A stretch of 63,449 nucleotides of DNA from Paraglaciecola hydrolytica. GTDB lineage: Bacteria; Pseudomonadota; Gammaproteobacteria; Enterobacterales; Alteromonadaceae. The stretch is from positions 325,744-389,192 of the forward strand of contig NZ_LSNE01000006.1 in the NCBI RefSeq assembly GCF_001565895.1, given 5' to 3'. The translations under genes and the position numbers were made by a program. The notes beneath the pieces were generated by a model, which made no database searches, was not told the origin of the DNA, and saw only the letters and a list, made by a program, of their open reading frames with translations. Positions 8,852-17,995 of the stretch are shown piece by piece (within the stretch, counting starts at the first letter, position 1; each line of letters starts with the position of its first letter).

Positions 8852-10783
8852 ATGTCTCGTACTTCCTACTTATTTGCTGCCGATGGCACCTTGTCTGGTG
8901 CTATTGATGGTTTTGTACCACGACAAGCACAAACCGATATGGCGGCGGCCATTGAACAGACTATCATCGACAAGGTGCCATTGATCGTTGAAGCGGGTAC
9001 GGGCACAGGTAAAACCTTTGCTTATTTGGTACCGGCCATCGAGTCGAAAAAGAAAACCATCATTTCTACCGGTACCAAAAACCTGCAAGAGCAGTTGTTT
9101 CATCGTGATTTACCTTTGATTAAAAAAGCCCTGGGCAGCAACAGTAAAACCGCTTTGTTAAAGGGGCGGGCGAATTATTTGTGCTTACATCGTTTGCGTC
9201 AGCATGGTGGCAACAGTAATTTACTGGATGTTACGGTATTAGGTGAATTGAGTGAAGTAAGGCGTTGGTCATCCAGTACTAAAAGCGGTGATATGGGTGA
9301 GCTCAAAAGCTTGGCCGAAGATGCCAAGGTATTGCCTTTTGTGACCTCGACCACCGACAATTGTTTGGGCAAAGATTGCGCCGATTACGAAGATTGTTAT
9401 TTAGTCAAAGCACGGCGTAAGGCGTTGGATGCTGACTTGATTGTGGTTAATCATCATTTATTTTTTGCTGATATGGCCCTTAAAGATACCGGTTTTGGTG
9501 AGCTTATCCCCGAAGCCGATTTGGTGGTGTTTGATGAGGCTCATCAAATTCCCGATATCGCTAGCGAGTATTTTGGTGAAACCCTGTCAAGCCGCCAATT
9601 ACATGATATCTGTCGGGATATTGATGTGGTGTTTCGCACGGTATTAAAAGATGCCAAACAGATCAGTACGGCAGCGGATAAATGTAAGATGATCGTGGCA
9701 GATTTTCGATTGTATTTTCCAGAAAATCCACAAAAAGGTAACTGGCGTCAGTTGTTACAAAACGAAGAAATTCAGCAGCATCTTAGTAAATTGGACGACA
9801 GCTTAAAAATCCTCGCTGAAGTGCTTAAATTACATGTTGGTCGTGATAAAGATTTAGATAATTTGTATGAGCGAGTGGTCGAAAATCAAGGCAAACTTGA
9901 ACGTTTAACCGACGCTCAAAAACTCGGTGTGAGCTTGTGGTACGAGACCACTTTGCGCCATATCGTTTTGCATTTAACCCCTTTAAGCATAGCAACTAAA
10001 TTTGCCAGTTTTATTGCCGAGCCAAAACGTTCTTGGGTATTTACTTCAGCTACCTTAATGGTCGATAACGCATTTACCCATTTTCAGCGGCAGATGGGCT
10101 TGATGGATGCTCGTACTCTGTCTCTCGATAGCCCCTTTGATTATCCTAAACAGGCGATGTTATGTGTACCGCGTTTTTTACCAGAGCCTAATGCCCGAGA
10201 GATGCGCGATACCTTGCTGGATATTTCCATTAAGTTAATTAAAGCCAGTCGTGGCCGTTGTTTTTTGCTGTTTACTAGCCATGCTACCCTCAAAGCCATT
10301 GCTCAGTTATTAGAAGGCAAAATTGATAATCCTTTGTTAGTGCAAGGCACTACCACCAAACGGGCTTTGTTAGACGAATATATCAGCAATAAACATGCAG
10401 TATTGTTGGGTACTGGTGCTTTTTGGGAAGGAGTCGACGTACGGGGGGATGACTTAACTTGTGTATTAATTGATAAATTACCTTTTGCCTCGCCGGATGA
10501 TCCTTTATTGCAGGCACGTATTGAAGATTGCCGTAAAGGGGGAGGGAATCCATTTGCGCAGTTGCAAATTCCCCAAGCGGCCATAGCCCTTAAACAAGGT
10601 GCAGGGCGCTTGATCCGCGATGAAAACGACAGGGGAGTATTGGTCATTTGTGATAACCGTTTAGTGACCAAAGACTACGGTAAAATCTTTGTTGGCAGCT
10701 TGCCCAATATGCAACGTACCCGCGACTTAAACAAAGCGCTGGCATTTTTAGATGAATTAAATAGTAGTGAGGAAACGCCATGA
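8852..10783 (+). CDS. yoaA: ATP-dependent helicase YoaA (DinG/XPD family)
   Basis: Superfamily 2 DNA helicase with an iron-sulfur cluster, involved in tolerance of replication damage; the E. coli protein works with the clamp-loader chi subunit. At 643 aa it matches YoaA rather than the longer DinG. Motifs are Walker A EAGTGTGKT near residue 46, four clustered cysteines (YLCLHR, then CLGKDCADYEDC), the VFDEAHQ box, and a C-terminal QGAGRLIR. It overlaps tsaB by four bases (ATGA), the same pair as in E. coli. I see no LexA box in the 135 bp upstream. Confidence 0.95.
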   Translation: MSRTSYLFAADGTLSGAIDGFVPRQAQTDMAAAIEQTIIDKVPLIVEAGTGTGKTFAYLVPAIESKKKTIISTGTKNLQEQLFHRDLPLIKKALGSNSKTALLKGRANYLCLHRLRQHGGNSNLLDVTVLGELSEVRRWSSSTKSGDMGELKSLAEDAKVLPFVTSTTDNCLGKDCADYEDCYLVKARRKALDADLIVVNHHLFFADMALKDTGFGELIPEADLVVFDEAHQIPDIASEYFGETLSSRQLHDICRDIDVVFRTVLKDAKQISTAADKCKMIVADFRLYFPENPQKGNWRQLLQNEEIQQHLSKLDDSLKILAEVLKLHVGRDKDLDNLYERVVENQGKLERLTDAQKLGVSLWYETTLRHIVLHLTPLSIATKFASFIAEPKRSWVFTSATLMVDNAFTHFQRQMGLMDARTLSLDSPFDYPKQAMLCVPRFLPEPNAREMRDTLLDISIKLIKASRGRCFLLFTSHATLKAIAQLLEGKIDNPLLVQGTTTKRALLDEYISNKHAVLLGTGAFWEGVDVRGDDLTCVLIDKLPFASPDDPLLQARIEDCRKGGGNPFAQLQIPQAAIALKQGAGRLIRDENDRGVLVICDNRLVTKDYGKIFVGSLPNMQRTRDLNKALAFLDELNSSEETP

Positions 10784-11466
10784 ATTGTTTGGTGCTTGAT
10801 ACCGCAACCGAAGCTTGCTCAGTGGCTTTGCAATGGCAAGGTCAGCAGGTAAATCGCTTTGAGGTTTGCCCTCAGCAACACAGCCAACGTTTATTACCCA
10901 TGGTTGATGAGGTATTAGCTGAGGCTAAGGCCGAATTAACGCAACTGGATTTTATTGGTTTTGGGCGTGGCCCAGGTAGTTTTACTGGTGTGCGGATCGC
11001 GACAGGCATGTTGCAAGGCTTAGCTTTAGGGGCAAATTTACCTGCTATTGGGGTATCTACTCTGGCGGCGATGGCGCAACAAGCAATAGAAACCTATCAA
11101 GCTCGTGATGTATTTTGTGCCATTGATGCCCGTATGGGCGAAGTGTATTTTGCCCATTATCAGGTCCTTGATGGTTTGGCTAGTTTGCAGGGAGAAGAGC
11201 AAGTTTTGCCACCCAGTGAGGCCGCTAAATTACTAGTAGCAAGCTCGGGGGCTTATGGCGTGGGCACAGGTTGGGCTGCATATGCTGAGCTTGATGCAAA
11301 TCAGCAGATTAAGGTGCTTGCCGATATTTTGTATCCCGATGCTAAATTTATGCAGTCCTTGGCAATAGCACTGTTCAATCAAGGCCAAGTACAAACTGCC
11401 GAAGAAGTGCAGCCGGTTTATGTGCGCGATACCGTGACTTGGAAAAAGCTGCCGGGCAGAGAATAG
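10780..11466 (+). CDS. tsaB: tRNA threonylcarbamoyladenosine synthesis protein TsaB
   Basis: Subunit of the TsaBDE complex that transfers threonylcarbamoyl to A37 of ANN-decoding tRNAs. The 228 aa protein has the ASKHA-type N-terminus LVLDTATEACSVAL and the conserved GPGSFTGVRIA near residue 68. TsaB is the inactive structural paralogue of TsaD, so the missing metal-binding histidines are normal. The start overlaps the end of yoaA by four bases, implying translational coupling. Confidence 0.97.
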   Translation: MNCLVLDTATEACSVALQWQGQQVNRFEVCPQQHSQRLLPMVDEVLAEAKAELTQLDFIGFGRGPGSFTGVRIATGMLQGLALGANLPAIGVSTLAAMAQQAIETYQARDVFCAIDARMGEVYFAHYQVLDGLASLQGEEQVLPPSEAAKLLVASSGAYGVGTGWAAYAELDANQQIKVLADILYPDAKFMQSLAIALFNQGQVQTAEEVQPVYVRDTVTWKKLPGRE

Positions 11467-11616
11467 GCCTTAAATAGTCAAAACTGGAACAGAATTTGCC
11501 TTGTTTTGATAGATCCGCGGCCAATGAGTGCCCCCGTTCTAGATGTTCAGGGCAGTTCCTTGCCAACTTCTTATGGTTATTACAGAGTATTGCTTTTGAG
11601 TTTAAGAGGATAAAGG

Positions 11617-11925
11617 TTGGATATCGATCCTTCAGGTCTATCATCGCTGCGTGCTATTGGCGTTCCGCTTACTCGGAAGGATAAGTCACGCCCCGTAGGT
11701 CCTGAAAATGTTAAACAAGAAACCAAAAACAGCACTGAAATAACCATAGTAAAATCGGGGAGCGAGCCAGTATTCAAACAAGCTGAGGCTTTTCGGGGGA
11801 GCGGAACTTCGGGGGCAGTAAACGGTCTTAAACAGCAGGTAGCCATTGAGGCTTACCAGTCAATTGCCAAAGAACAACAACGGCAAGATATTCAGATGTT
11901 ATTAGGTGTTGATACTTTTGTGTAA
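11617..11925 (+). CDS. Small hypothetical protein between tsaB and slp
   Basis: 102 aa, hydrophilic, with no membrane segment. The TTG start at 11617 follows an AGAGGA ribosome-binding site (11605-11610) at suitable distance. The first two thirds look disordered (rich in S, T, K, G). The last 35 residues (QQVAIEAYQSIAKEQQRQD, then LLGVDTFV) form a probable amphipathic helix with a hydrophobic end, the part most likely to be conserved. I do not recognise a family. Overlapping frames on both strands here look less plausible. Confidence 0.55.
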   Translation: MDIDPSGLSSLRAIGVPLTRKDKSRPVGPENVKQETKNSTEITIVKSGSEPVFKQAEAFRGSGTSGAVNGLKQQVAIEAYQSIAKEQQRQDIQMLLGVDTFV

Positions 11926-12047
11926 GGTTTTTATTAAATAGCGTGTTACACCAAGCCTTAAAAAATCCTTTAAATTCAGCATGAGTTCAGTTAATAATTT
12001 AATAATTGTGGTAGCGTAGTCGCTGAAAATTCAAGTGAGGTAGAGAT

Positions 12048-12650
12048 ATGTATAAACAAATAAGCATGATGTTGTTGGCCCTACTTGTTAGTAGTTGCGC
12101 CACGGTACCGGATAAAATTCAATTACCAGAAGGCACGCCTTTAGTCAGTTATGAAGATGCTGCATCTCAAGCCGACAGCAAAATTGGTCAAAAAGCACGC
12201 TGGGGTGGAGTGATTGCTAAAATCGAAAACAAAGCAGAACAAACGGTATTAGAAGTGGTGTTTTATGCTCTGAGGAGCAATGGCCGTCCCACTTCTGGGG
12301 ATGAGAGTATCGGACGTTTCCGCGTTTATGTCGGTGGTTTTATGGATCCTATGGTGTATAAAGTAGGCCGCTCCATGACCTTTACCGGTGACTTTAGTGG
12401 TGTAGAAGAAGGCCTAGTGGGTGAGCATAAGTATGTATTTCCAACTCTGCAAGCCTCTGCCTACTACTTATGGAAAGACATTCAACAAGTTGATGTGACT
12501 TCGGTACATGTATGGCCTTATGATTACTGGAGTGGTTGGTATCCTAGACCTTATCATCGCAACATTTATATTCGCTCATCAGGCAACAGTTTACCGGCTG
12601 GAGCCGCTACTAAACCTCAACCTGTTAAGCTTGAGCGTTCTAAAAATTAG
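12048..12650 (+). CDS. Slp/YeaY family outer membrane lipoprotein
   Basis: 200 aa lipoprotein with lipobox LVSSC at residues 13-17 and a non-Asp residue after the cysteine, so outer-membrane sorting is expected. The mature domain matches the Slp family: VSYEDAASQADSKIGQKARWGG, VVFYAL and a GRFRVYVGGFMDP segment. Slp proteins are starvation or stationary-phase lipoproteins of unclear function. The position between tsaB and fadD equals that of yeaY in E. coli. A strong terminator follows. Confidence 0.93.
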   Translation: MYKQISMMLLALLVSSCATVPDKIQLPEGTPLVSYEDAASQADSKIGQKARWGGVIAKIENKAEQTVLEVVFYALRSNGRPTSGDESIGRFRVYVGGFMDPMVYKVGRSMTFTGDFSGVEEGLVGEHKYVFPTLQASAYYLWKDIQQVDVTSVHVWPYDYWSGWYPRPYHRNIYIRSSGNSLPAGAATKPQPVKLERSKN

Positions 12651-12688
12651 TGGCAGATGATTGCCAGTGCGGCAATCTGTATCTAAAT

Positions 12689-12715
12689 AAGCGGCAATTA
12701 AGTGCCGCTTTTTTT
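12689..12715 (+). terminator. Rho-independent terminator after the Slp gene
   Basis: The stem AAGCGGCA/TGCCGCTT with a six-base loop is followed by a T-tract to 12715. Confidence 0.9.
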
Positions 12716-12771
12716 ATGGTTGTTTTATCGATTATGGATCGGTATTACTCACTTTCAAAACAGGATGGTCA

Positions 12772-13614
12772 ATGCAAGAACTACGTTTTGAATTAGCTCA
12801 TTTAACCTTAAGTGGTTTAGGTTTGGGCGACCCCAACAAACCGATGATCTTGGCATTACACGGTTGGTTAGATAATGCCGCGAGTTTTATTCCTTTATCT
12901 GAACATTTAAGTGATTTTTATATCGTGGCGCTGGATATTACCGGTCATGGTAACTCGGCTCACCGTGCATTAGGCAATCATTATCATTTGCTTGATTTTG
13001 TGCAGGATATTCATGAGTTGGTTGAGTCTCAGGGCTGGCCGCCATTTATCTTACTCGGGCATTCAATGGGCGGTATTATTGCTTCCTTATACGCCAGTTG
13101 TTTTAATGACAAGGTCTCTAAACTTATCTCCATTGAGTCTTTTGGGCCCATTACCAAAGATGCCCGTAGTAGTCCTCAGCAGTTAAGAGAATCCATCGAA
13201 AGCCGTATCAAGGCTAATCAAAGTCAAGCTAGGCACCCAAGCAGTTTAGAGCAGACCATAGCCGCCCGCGCGCGAGCAGGAGACATGAGTTTGTTGGCAG
13301 CAGGTTTATTGGTAGAACGTAATGTAGGACAAAAAGACGGGCAGTATTTTTTTAAGACCGACCGCAAATTACGTACCTTTTCATCAGTACGTATTACCGA
13401 AGAACAAGCAGAAGCCTTTATGCGCAATATTACTTGCCCCATGTTGGTGGTGCATGGAGATCGGGGTTTTGAATTTATGCGTGCAGCGTTTAAACACAGG
13501 CAAAACTGGGTGACACAACTCACTGCGGCAGAATGCAGCGGTCATCATCATGTACACATGGATAATCCTGAAGCGGTTGCCCAACCTATCCGCGAGTTTT
13601 TAACTACGGATTGA
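12772..13614 (+). CDS. Alpha/beta-fold hydrolase
   Basis: 280 aa soluble serine hydrolase. The oxyanion region LHGWLDNAASF (near residue 30), the nucleophile elbow GHSMGG (near residue 98), a likely acid in VVHGDRGF and the catalytic histidine region GHHHVHMDNP (near residue 260) form a complete triad. The lid domain lies between about residues 130 and 200. It lies between the Slp lipoprotein and fadD. Esterase or thioesterase activity is plausible but the substrate is unknown. It is not part of the E. coli version of this cluster. Confidence 0.88.
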   Translation: MQELRFELAHLTLSGLGLGDPNKPMILALHGWLDNAASFIPLSEHLSDFYIVALDITGHGNSAHRALGNHYHLLDFVQDIHELVESQGWPPFILLGHSMGGIIASLYASCFNDKVSKLISIESFGPITKDARSSPQQLRESIESRIKANQSQARHPSSLEQTIAARARAGDMSLLAAGLLVERNVGQKDGQYFFKTDRKLRTFSSVRITEEQAEAFMRNITCPMLVVHGDRGFEFMRAAFKHRQNWVTQLTAAECSGHHHVHMDNPEAVAQPIREFLTTD

Positions 13615-13714
13615 ACAGCTATAGCGATAGATCAGGATTAATCAGCTAAATTGCGCAATTGTTAATCGCTTGTTGATAAGTTGATTTATCTTTACTGCAG
13701 CATTCGTTAGAATC

Positions 13715-13731
13715 AACTGGTCGTACCCCTT
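13715..13731 (+). promoter_or_regulatory. Probable FadR operator upstream of fadD
   Basis: The 17-bp site AACTGGTCGTACCCCTT has a perfect left half (AACTGGTC) of the gammaproteobacterial FadR palindrome AACTGGTC-N-GACCAGTT and five of eight matches in the right half. It lies about 100 bases upstream of the fadD start. A fadR gene is present at 21961. Known biology (FadR represses fadD until long-chain acyl-CoA binds) makes it a credible operator. Confidence 0.6.
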
Positions 13732-13830
13732 GGGTCAAAATTAAAAATAAACACAGCCTAATTAATCAATTTGATTTTTATCCTAGAATTGATGAATTAA
13801 AAACAAGTGTTTGCAGTGCCTGGAGGCAGA

Positions 13831-15486
13831 GTGGAAAAAATCTGGTTAAAAAATTATGAACCCAGCATACCCGCAGAAATAGATCCGGATCGCTACTCCT
13901 CGCTAGTGGATATTTTTGAACAGTCAGTCAACAAGTTTGCAGCGACTACCAGTTATATCAACATGGGATGCAGCATCACTTTTAATGAGTTGGATAAACT
14001 ATCCCGTGATTTTGCTGCCTACCTGCAACAATCAGGTCTGCAAAAAGGTGATGCAGTCGCGATCATGATGCCTAACTTACTGCAGTATCCGGTCGCTTTA
14101 TTTGGTATTTTGCGCGCCGGTATGGTGGTTGTTAACGTTAATCCTTTGTACACCGCGCGGGAATTACAGCATCAGCTCAAAGATTCTGATGCTAAAGCCA
14201 TAGTCATTGTTGAAAACTTTGCCCATACCCTATGCGAAGTGTTGGCGAATACCAATGTGCAAACGGTGTTATTAACATCATTAGGCGACATGCTGTCACC
14301 TCTGAAAAAAGTAATAACAAATTTTGTGGTGAAACACGTCAAAAAACTGGTGCCAGCTTTTAGTCTTCCCCAAGCAGTCTCGTTTATTCAAGCCTTAGAA
14401 ATAGGTCAAAAGCATGACTATCAACGCCCAGAATTGACTGGCGATGATCTGGCATTTTTGCAATACACAGGTGGTACTACTGGTGTATCTAAAGGTGCAA
14501 TGTTAACTCACCGTAATATCGTCGCCAATCTTGAGCAGATTTCTGGCATCTTGGAAGTGGTTATTAAGCCAGGCGAAGAATTTGTAGTAACCGCATTGCC
14601 GCTCTACCATATCTTTGCTTTGCAGGCTAACTGCCTGACCTTTGTTAAATTTGGTTGTCCCAACTTATTAATTACCAATCCGCGCGATATGCCAGGTTTT
14701 GTGAAAGAGCTCGCAAAATATCCTTTTACTGTGCTGACCGGAGTGAATACCTTATTTAATGGTTTACTCAATACGCCGGGTTTTGCCGATTTGGACTTTA
14801 GTCGTCTGAATTTTGCTTTAGGTGGTGGTATGGCAGTACAACGACCGGTCGCCGAGCGTTGGCAAAAAGTCACCGGACACGTGTTATTAGAAGGTTATGG
14901 CTTAACCGAATGTTGTCCGGTTGTGACGGTAAATTCTCCAAAAATTACAGAATACAAAGGCTCCATTGGTCTGCCTGTGCCATCTACTGAGATAAAACTG
15001 GTAGATGAAGAGGGGCAAGAGGTTGCACACGGCGAAGCAGGTGAGATGCTGGTTAAAGGTCCACAAGTTATGCTGGGTTATTTGAATCGCCCCGAAGCTA
15101 CCAATGAAATGATTGTGGACGGTTGGTTATCAACAGGGGATATTGCCCGTTGCGACGACGACGGTTATTTTTATCTGGTGGATCGCAAAAAGGATATGAT
15201 CCTAGTGTCTGGCTTTAATGTTTTTCCCAATGAGATCGAAGAAGTTGCTGCCATGCACCCTGATGTGGTTGAAGCTGCCGCAGTGGGTGTACCAAATGAG
15301 GCAACGGGCGAGCTGGTTAAGTTGTTTGTGGTTAGGCGCAATAGCGCTTTGACCGAACAAATGATCATAGAACACTGTCGTAAAAACTTAACGGGTTACA
15401 AAGTACCGAAAAAAGTTGAGTTTAGAGACGAGCTTCCTAAAACTAATGTTGGTAAGATACTGCGCAGAGAACTTCGCGATAAATAA
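13831..15486 (+). CDS. fadD: Long-chain fatty-acid-CoA ligase FadD
   Basis: Activates imported long-chain fatty acids to acyl-CoA using ATP; peripheral to the inner membrane. 551 aa from GTG at 13831, chosen because TGGAGG (13821-13826) lies at ideal distance and the product then begins [11 protein letters not shown], matching E. coli FadD MKKVWLNRYPA. Motifs: [16 protein letters not shown] (AMP-binding P-loop) near residue 210, [11 protein letters not shown], the STGDIA segment and a C-terminal GKILRR lysine. A probable FadR operator lies upstream and rnd follows, as in E. coli. Confidence 0.97.
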   Translation: MEKIWLKNYEPSIPAEIDPDRYSSLVDIFEQSVNKFAATTSYINMGCSITFNELDKLSRDFAAYLQQSGLQKGDAVAIMMPNLLQYPVALFGILRAGMVVVNVNPLYTARELQHQLKDSDAKAIVIVENFAHTLCEVLANTNVQTVLLTSLGDMLSPLKKVITNFVVKHVKKLVPAFSLPQAVSFIQALEIGQKHDYQRPELTGDDLAFLQYTGGTTGVSKGAMLTHRNIVANLEQISGILEVVIKPGEEFVVTALPLYHIFALQANCLTFVKFGCPNLLITNPRDMPGFVKELAKYPFTVLTGVNTLFNGLLNTPGFADLDFSRLNFALGGGMAVQRPVAERWQKVTGHVLLEGYGLTECCPVVTVNSPKITEYKGSIGLPVPSTEIKLVDEEGQEVAHGEAGEMLVKGPQVMLGYLNRPEATNEMIVDGWLSTGDIARCDDDGYFYLVDRKKDMILVSGFNVFPNEIEEVAAMHPDVVEAAAVGVPNEATGELVKLFVVRRNSALTEQMIIEHCRKNLTGYKVPKKVEFRDELPKTNVGKILRRELRDK

Positions 15487-15513
15487 TCAGCTGTTTATCT
15501 TTATTGATAAAGT

Positions 15514-15539
15514 AAAAAGCCGGCCCACGCCGGCTTTTT
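15514..15539 (+). terminator. Rho-independent terminator between fadD and rnd
   Basis: AAAAAGCCGGC pairs with GCCGGCTTTTT around a CCAC loop, and the 3' arm ends in five T. It separates fadD from the rnd operon. Confidence 0.92.
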
Positions 15540-15555
15540 ATTATTTTGGAATGTT

Positions 15556-16734
15556 ATGCAATATACTTTTATCACTGACACTGTAGCCCTAGAAAGCTTT
15601 TGCACTAAAGCCAGCCTTTGCCGGGCTATCGCTGTGGATACTGAATTTGTCAGAACCCGCACCTTATATCCACAACTGGGTCTGATTCAGCTATTTGATG
15701 GCGAGCAACTGGTATTGGTCGATCCGCAAAAAATTGATGATTTTTCTAGCCTGACCACTTTGCTAACTAATCCCGATGTAGTCAAAGTATTACATTCTTG
15801 TTCTGAAGATTTAGAAACTTTTTGGCAGGCTTTTAAAATAATGCCAGCGCCGGTGTTTGACAGCCAGTTTGCCGCCAGCGTCGTGGGCATGGGGACCTCG
15901 TTAGGTTATGCCAAGCTAGTTGAGCTGATGTTAAACGTCACTGTCGATAAAGGTGAGTCACGCACTGATTGGTTAGCTCGACCGCTGAGTGAAGAGCAAT
16001 GTGCTTATGCGGCAAATGATGTGTTGTATCTGTTGCAGCTCTACCCTGAATTAAAAGCCAAAGTGGAAGAGCAAGGTAAACTTGCTTGGATCTATGCTGA
16101 AATCGCTGCACTGGCGAATAAAAAACAAAGTTTAATTCCGCTAGATAGTGTTTATTTAGGTATCACCCACAATTGGCAGTTAAGTGGAAAGTCATTGTTG
16201 GTATTGCAACGTTTAGCGGCGTGGCGTATGGAAACCGCACGGCAGCGTGATATGGCACTCAATTTTGTTGTGAAAGAACAAAATTTGTTAGAAATTGCCA
16301 AGCGACAACCTAAATCGAAACCCAATTTATTGAGTATTCCTGGCATCAATCATCATGAAGTGCGCATCCATGGTGATGCGATATTGGCGATAGTTGAGTC
16401 TTGTCAGCATGCGCCGGTTGATACTTATCCACCTAGGGTTGAGCGTTTAACAGAATATCCTCAATTCAAACAGGTGAGTGCGGCGGTACGTGATATATGT
16501 GTGCAGGTAGCCGAAGAGCTGGCGGTGCCAATTGAAATGGTTGGCTCCAAAAAGCAGGTTAATCAGTTGATTTCTTGGTGTTGGTTTAAGCGTGATGAAA
16601 CCCAAGCTTTAGGCCTGATACCTGACTTGATCAGCAACTGGAGAGCTGAATACTTTATTCCCAAACTGACGTTGTTAGAAGGCTTAGGCTTGACTGACAA
16701 ACTCAAGCGTAATCAATCTAAGGTAGCTAGTTAA
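15556..16734 (+). CDS. rnd: Ribonuclease D
   Basis: 3'-5' exoribonuclease that trims tRNA and other small stable RNA precursors. The 392 aa length is near the E. coli value. DEDD-type exonuclease motifs are visible: AVDTEF (near residue 27), HSCSEDLE (near 80) and YAANDVLYLLQLY (near 155), followed by HRDC domains (LLVLQRLAAWRMETARQRD near residue 215). It is the first gene of a six-gene run with overlapping starts and stops, so it probably drives ycgL, a lytic transglycosylase and ycgM/ycgN. Confidence 0.97.
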   Translation: MQYTFITDTVALESFCTKASLCRAIAVDTEFVRTRTLYPQLGLIQLFDGEQLVLVDPQKIDDFSSLTTLLTNPDVVKVLHSCSEDLETFWQAFKIMPAPVFDSQFAASVVGMGTSLGYAKLVELMLNVTVDKGESRTDWLARPLSEEQCAYAANDVLYLLQLYPELKAKVEEQGKLAWIYAEIAALANKKQSLIPLDSVYLGITHNWQLSGKSLLVLQRLAAWRMETARQRDMALNFVVKEQNLLEIAKRQPKSKPNLLSIPGINHHEVRIHGDAILAIVESCQHAPVDTYPPRVERLTEYPQFKQVSAAVRDICVQVAEELAVPIEMVGSKKQVNQLISWCWFKRDETQALGLIPDLISNWRAEYFIPKLTLLEGLGLTDKLKRNQSKVAS

Positions 16735-17015
16735 TGCTGTGCGCTGTGTATAAAAGTAGTAAAAAAGCGGAAACCTATTTATATGTGCCAGGCCGTGATG
16801 ATTTTTCAAAGGTACCCAAAACTTTGTTAACAACTTTCGGCGCGCCGATTTTTTTAATGATTATGCCACTTAAAGCAGAACGCCAACTTGCGCGGCTGGA
16901 TGTGGCAAAGTTACGTACTGAATTAAATACCAAGGGATTTTACCTACAGCTTCCACCTCCAGAGGAAAATATGTTAAAAATTCATTTGGCACAGCAACAA
17001 GGGCAAGTTAAATGA
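16734..17015 (+). CDS. ycgL: YcgL domain protein
   Basis: 93 aa cytosolic protein of the YcgL family (single domain of unknown biochemical function). It has the family N-terminus with CAVYKSSKKAETYLYV, the FSKVPKTLLTTFGAP segment and the closing QLPPPEENMLKIHL. The start overlaps the rnd stop by one base (TAATG) and its own stop overlaps the next ATG (ATGA). Adjacency to rnd and ycgM/ycgN is widely conserved in gammaproteobacteria. Confidence 0.95.
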   Translation: MLCAVYKSSKKAETYLYVPGRDDFSKVPKTLLTTFGAPIFLMIMPLKAERQLARLDVAKLRTELNTKGFYLQLPPPEENMLKIHLAQQQGQVK

Positions 17016-17992
17016 AAAAGATGTTTGCTTGGTTTTTAAGTATGGCGTGGCTGGTTAATACAGTAGTTTTTGCTCAAGATAAACCTGAGTTTAGTGAATA
17101 TGTCGTCATGCTTAAACAAGAAGCTGTGGCTCAGGGCTTTAGTGCCTCGTTTGTGGAGCAACAGTTTAGTGATGTGCAGTTTCACCAAAAAGCGGTGGTG
17201 GCGGATAAAAATCAACCTGAAAGCAAACTGACTCTAGATAAATATCTTGGTACTCGTGTGCCAGATTGGAAGGTACAAAAAGCGCTGAAACTAATGGCTG
17301 AACATCAGGTTGAGCTTGATAAAGTCGAGCAACAATACGGTGTGCAAAAGCGTTTTATTGTGGCTTTGTGGGCCAACGAAAGTAATTTTGGCACTTATAT
17401 GGGTAAGTACCCTGTGATCTCGTCATTGGCGACGATGGCTTACGAGGGTCGCCGAGAAGACTTTTTCAAAAAACAATTATTTGCCGCCCTGACTATCTTA
17501 CAAGAAGGGCATATTAGCAAAGAACAGTTTTTAGGCTCGTGGGCAGGCGCCATGGGTCAGAGCCAGTTTATCCCGACGACTTTTTTAGCCTATGCTGTGG
17601 ATTTTGATCTGGATGGTAAAAAAGACATCTGGGGCAATAGCAGTGATGTGTTTGCTTCGATTGCCAATTTTTTAAAATCAGAAGGTTGGAACAATGATTT
17701 AACTTGGGGCCGTCAGGTAGTATTACTCGAGGGCTTTGATATGGCGCTAGCTGGCTTAGGTAAAACCAATAAGCGTAGTTTAGCTCAGTGGCAATCCTTG
17801 GGGGTACGTCGTTATGGTGGCGAAGATTTACCCGCAATTGAGCTACAAGCAAGCCTTGTTGCTCCAGATGGTGTTTCAGGGCGAATTTATTTGGTGTATG
17901 ACAACTTTGATACCTTAATGAAGTGGAATCGCTCCAGCTATTTTGGAGTGTCTATTGGTTATTTGTCGGATCGGATTAAGAAAGGAAGTTAA
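17012..17992 (+). CDS. Periplasmic lytic murein transglycosylase (MltB/SltB family)
   Basis: 326 aa GH103-type lytic transglycosylase that cleaves peptidoglycan glycan strands to 1,6-anhydro products. A signal peptide (residues 1-21, ending VVFAQ) has no lipobox cysteine, so a soluble periplasmic enzyme is expected rather than a lipoprotein. The catalytic glutamate is in ALWANESNFGTY near residue 128. The conserved GSWAGAMGQSQFIPTTF follows near residue 175, then DLDGKKDIW. It is inserted between ycgL and ycgM and coupled to ycgL by ATGA. No C-terminal peptidoglycan-binding domain is apparent. Confidence 0.94.
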   Translation: MKKMFAWFLSMAWLVNTVVFAQDKPEFSEYVVMLKQEAVAQGFSASFVEQQFSDVQFHQKAVVADKNQPESKLTLDKYLGTRVPDWKVQKALKLMAEHQVELDKVEQQYGVQKRFIVALWANESNFGTYMGKYPVISSLATMAYEGRREDFFKKQLFAALTILQEGHISKEQFLGSWAGAMGQSQFIPTTFLAYAVDFDLDGKKDIWGNSSDVFASIANFLKSEGWNNDLTWGRQVVLLEGFDMALAGLGKTNKRSLAQWQSLGVRRYGGEDLPAIELQASLVAPDGVSGRIYLVYDNFDTLMKWNRSSYFGVSIGYLSDRIKKGS

Positions 17993-17995
17993 GTT

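Noticed and set aside
11496-11846. Overlapping frames on both strands around the small protein after tsaB
   Set aside because: They lack ribosome-binding sites and plausible composition; the TTG-started frame at 11617 is better supported.
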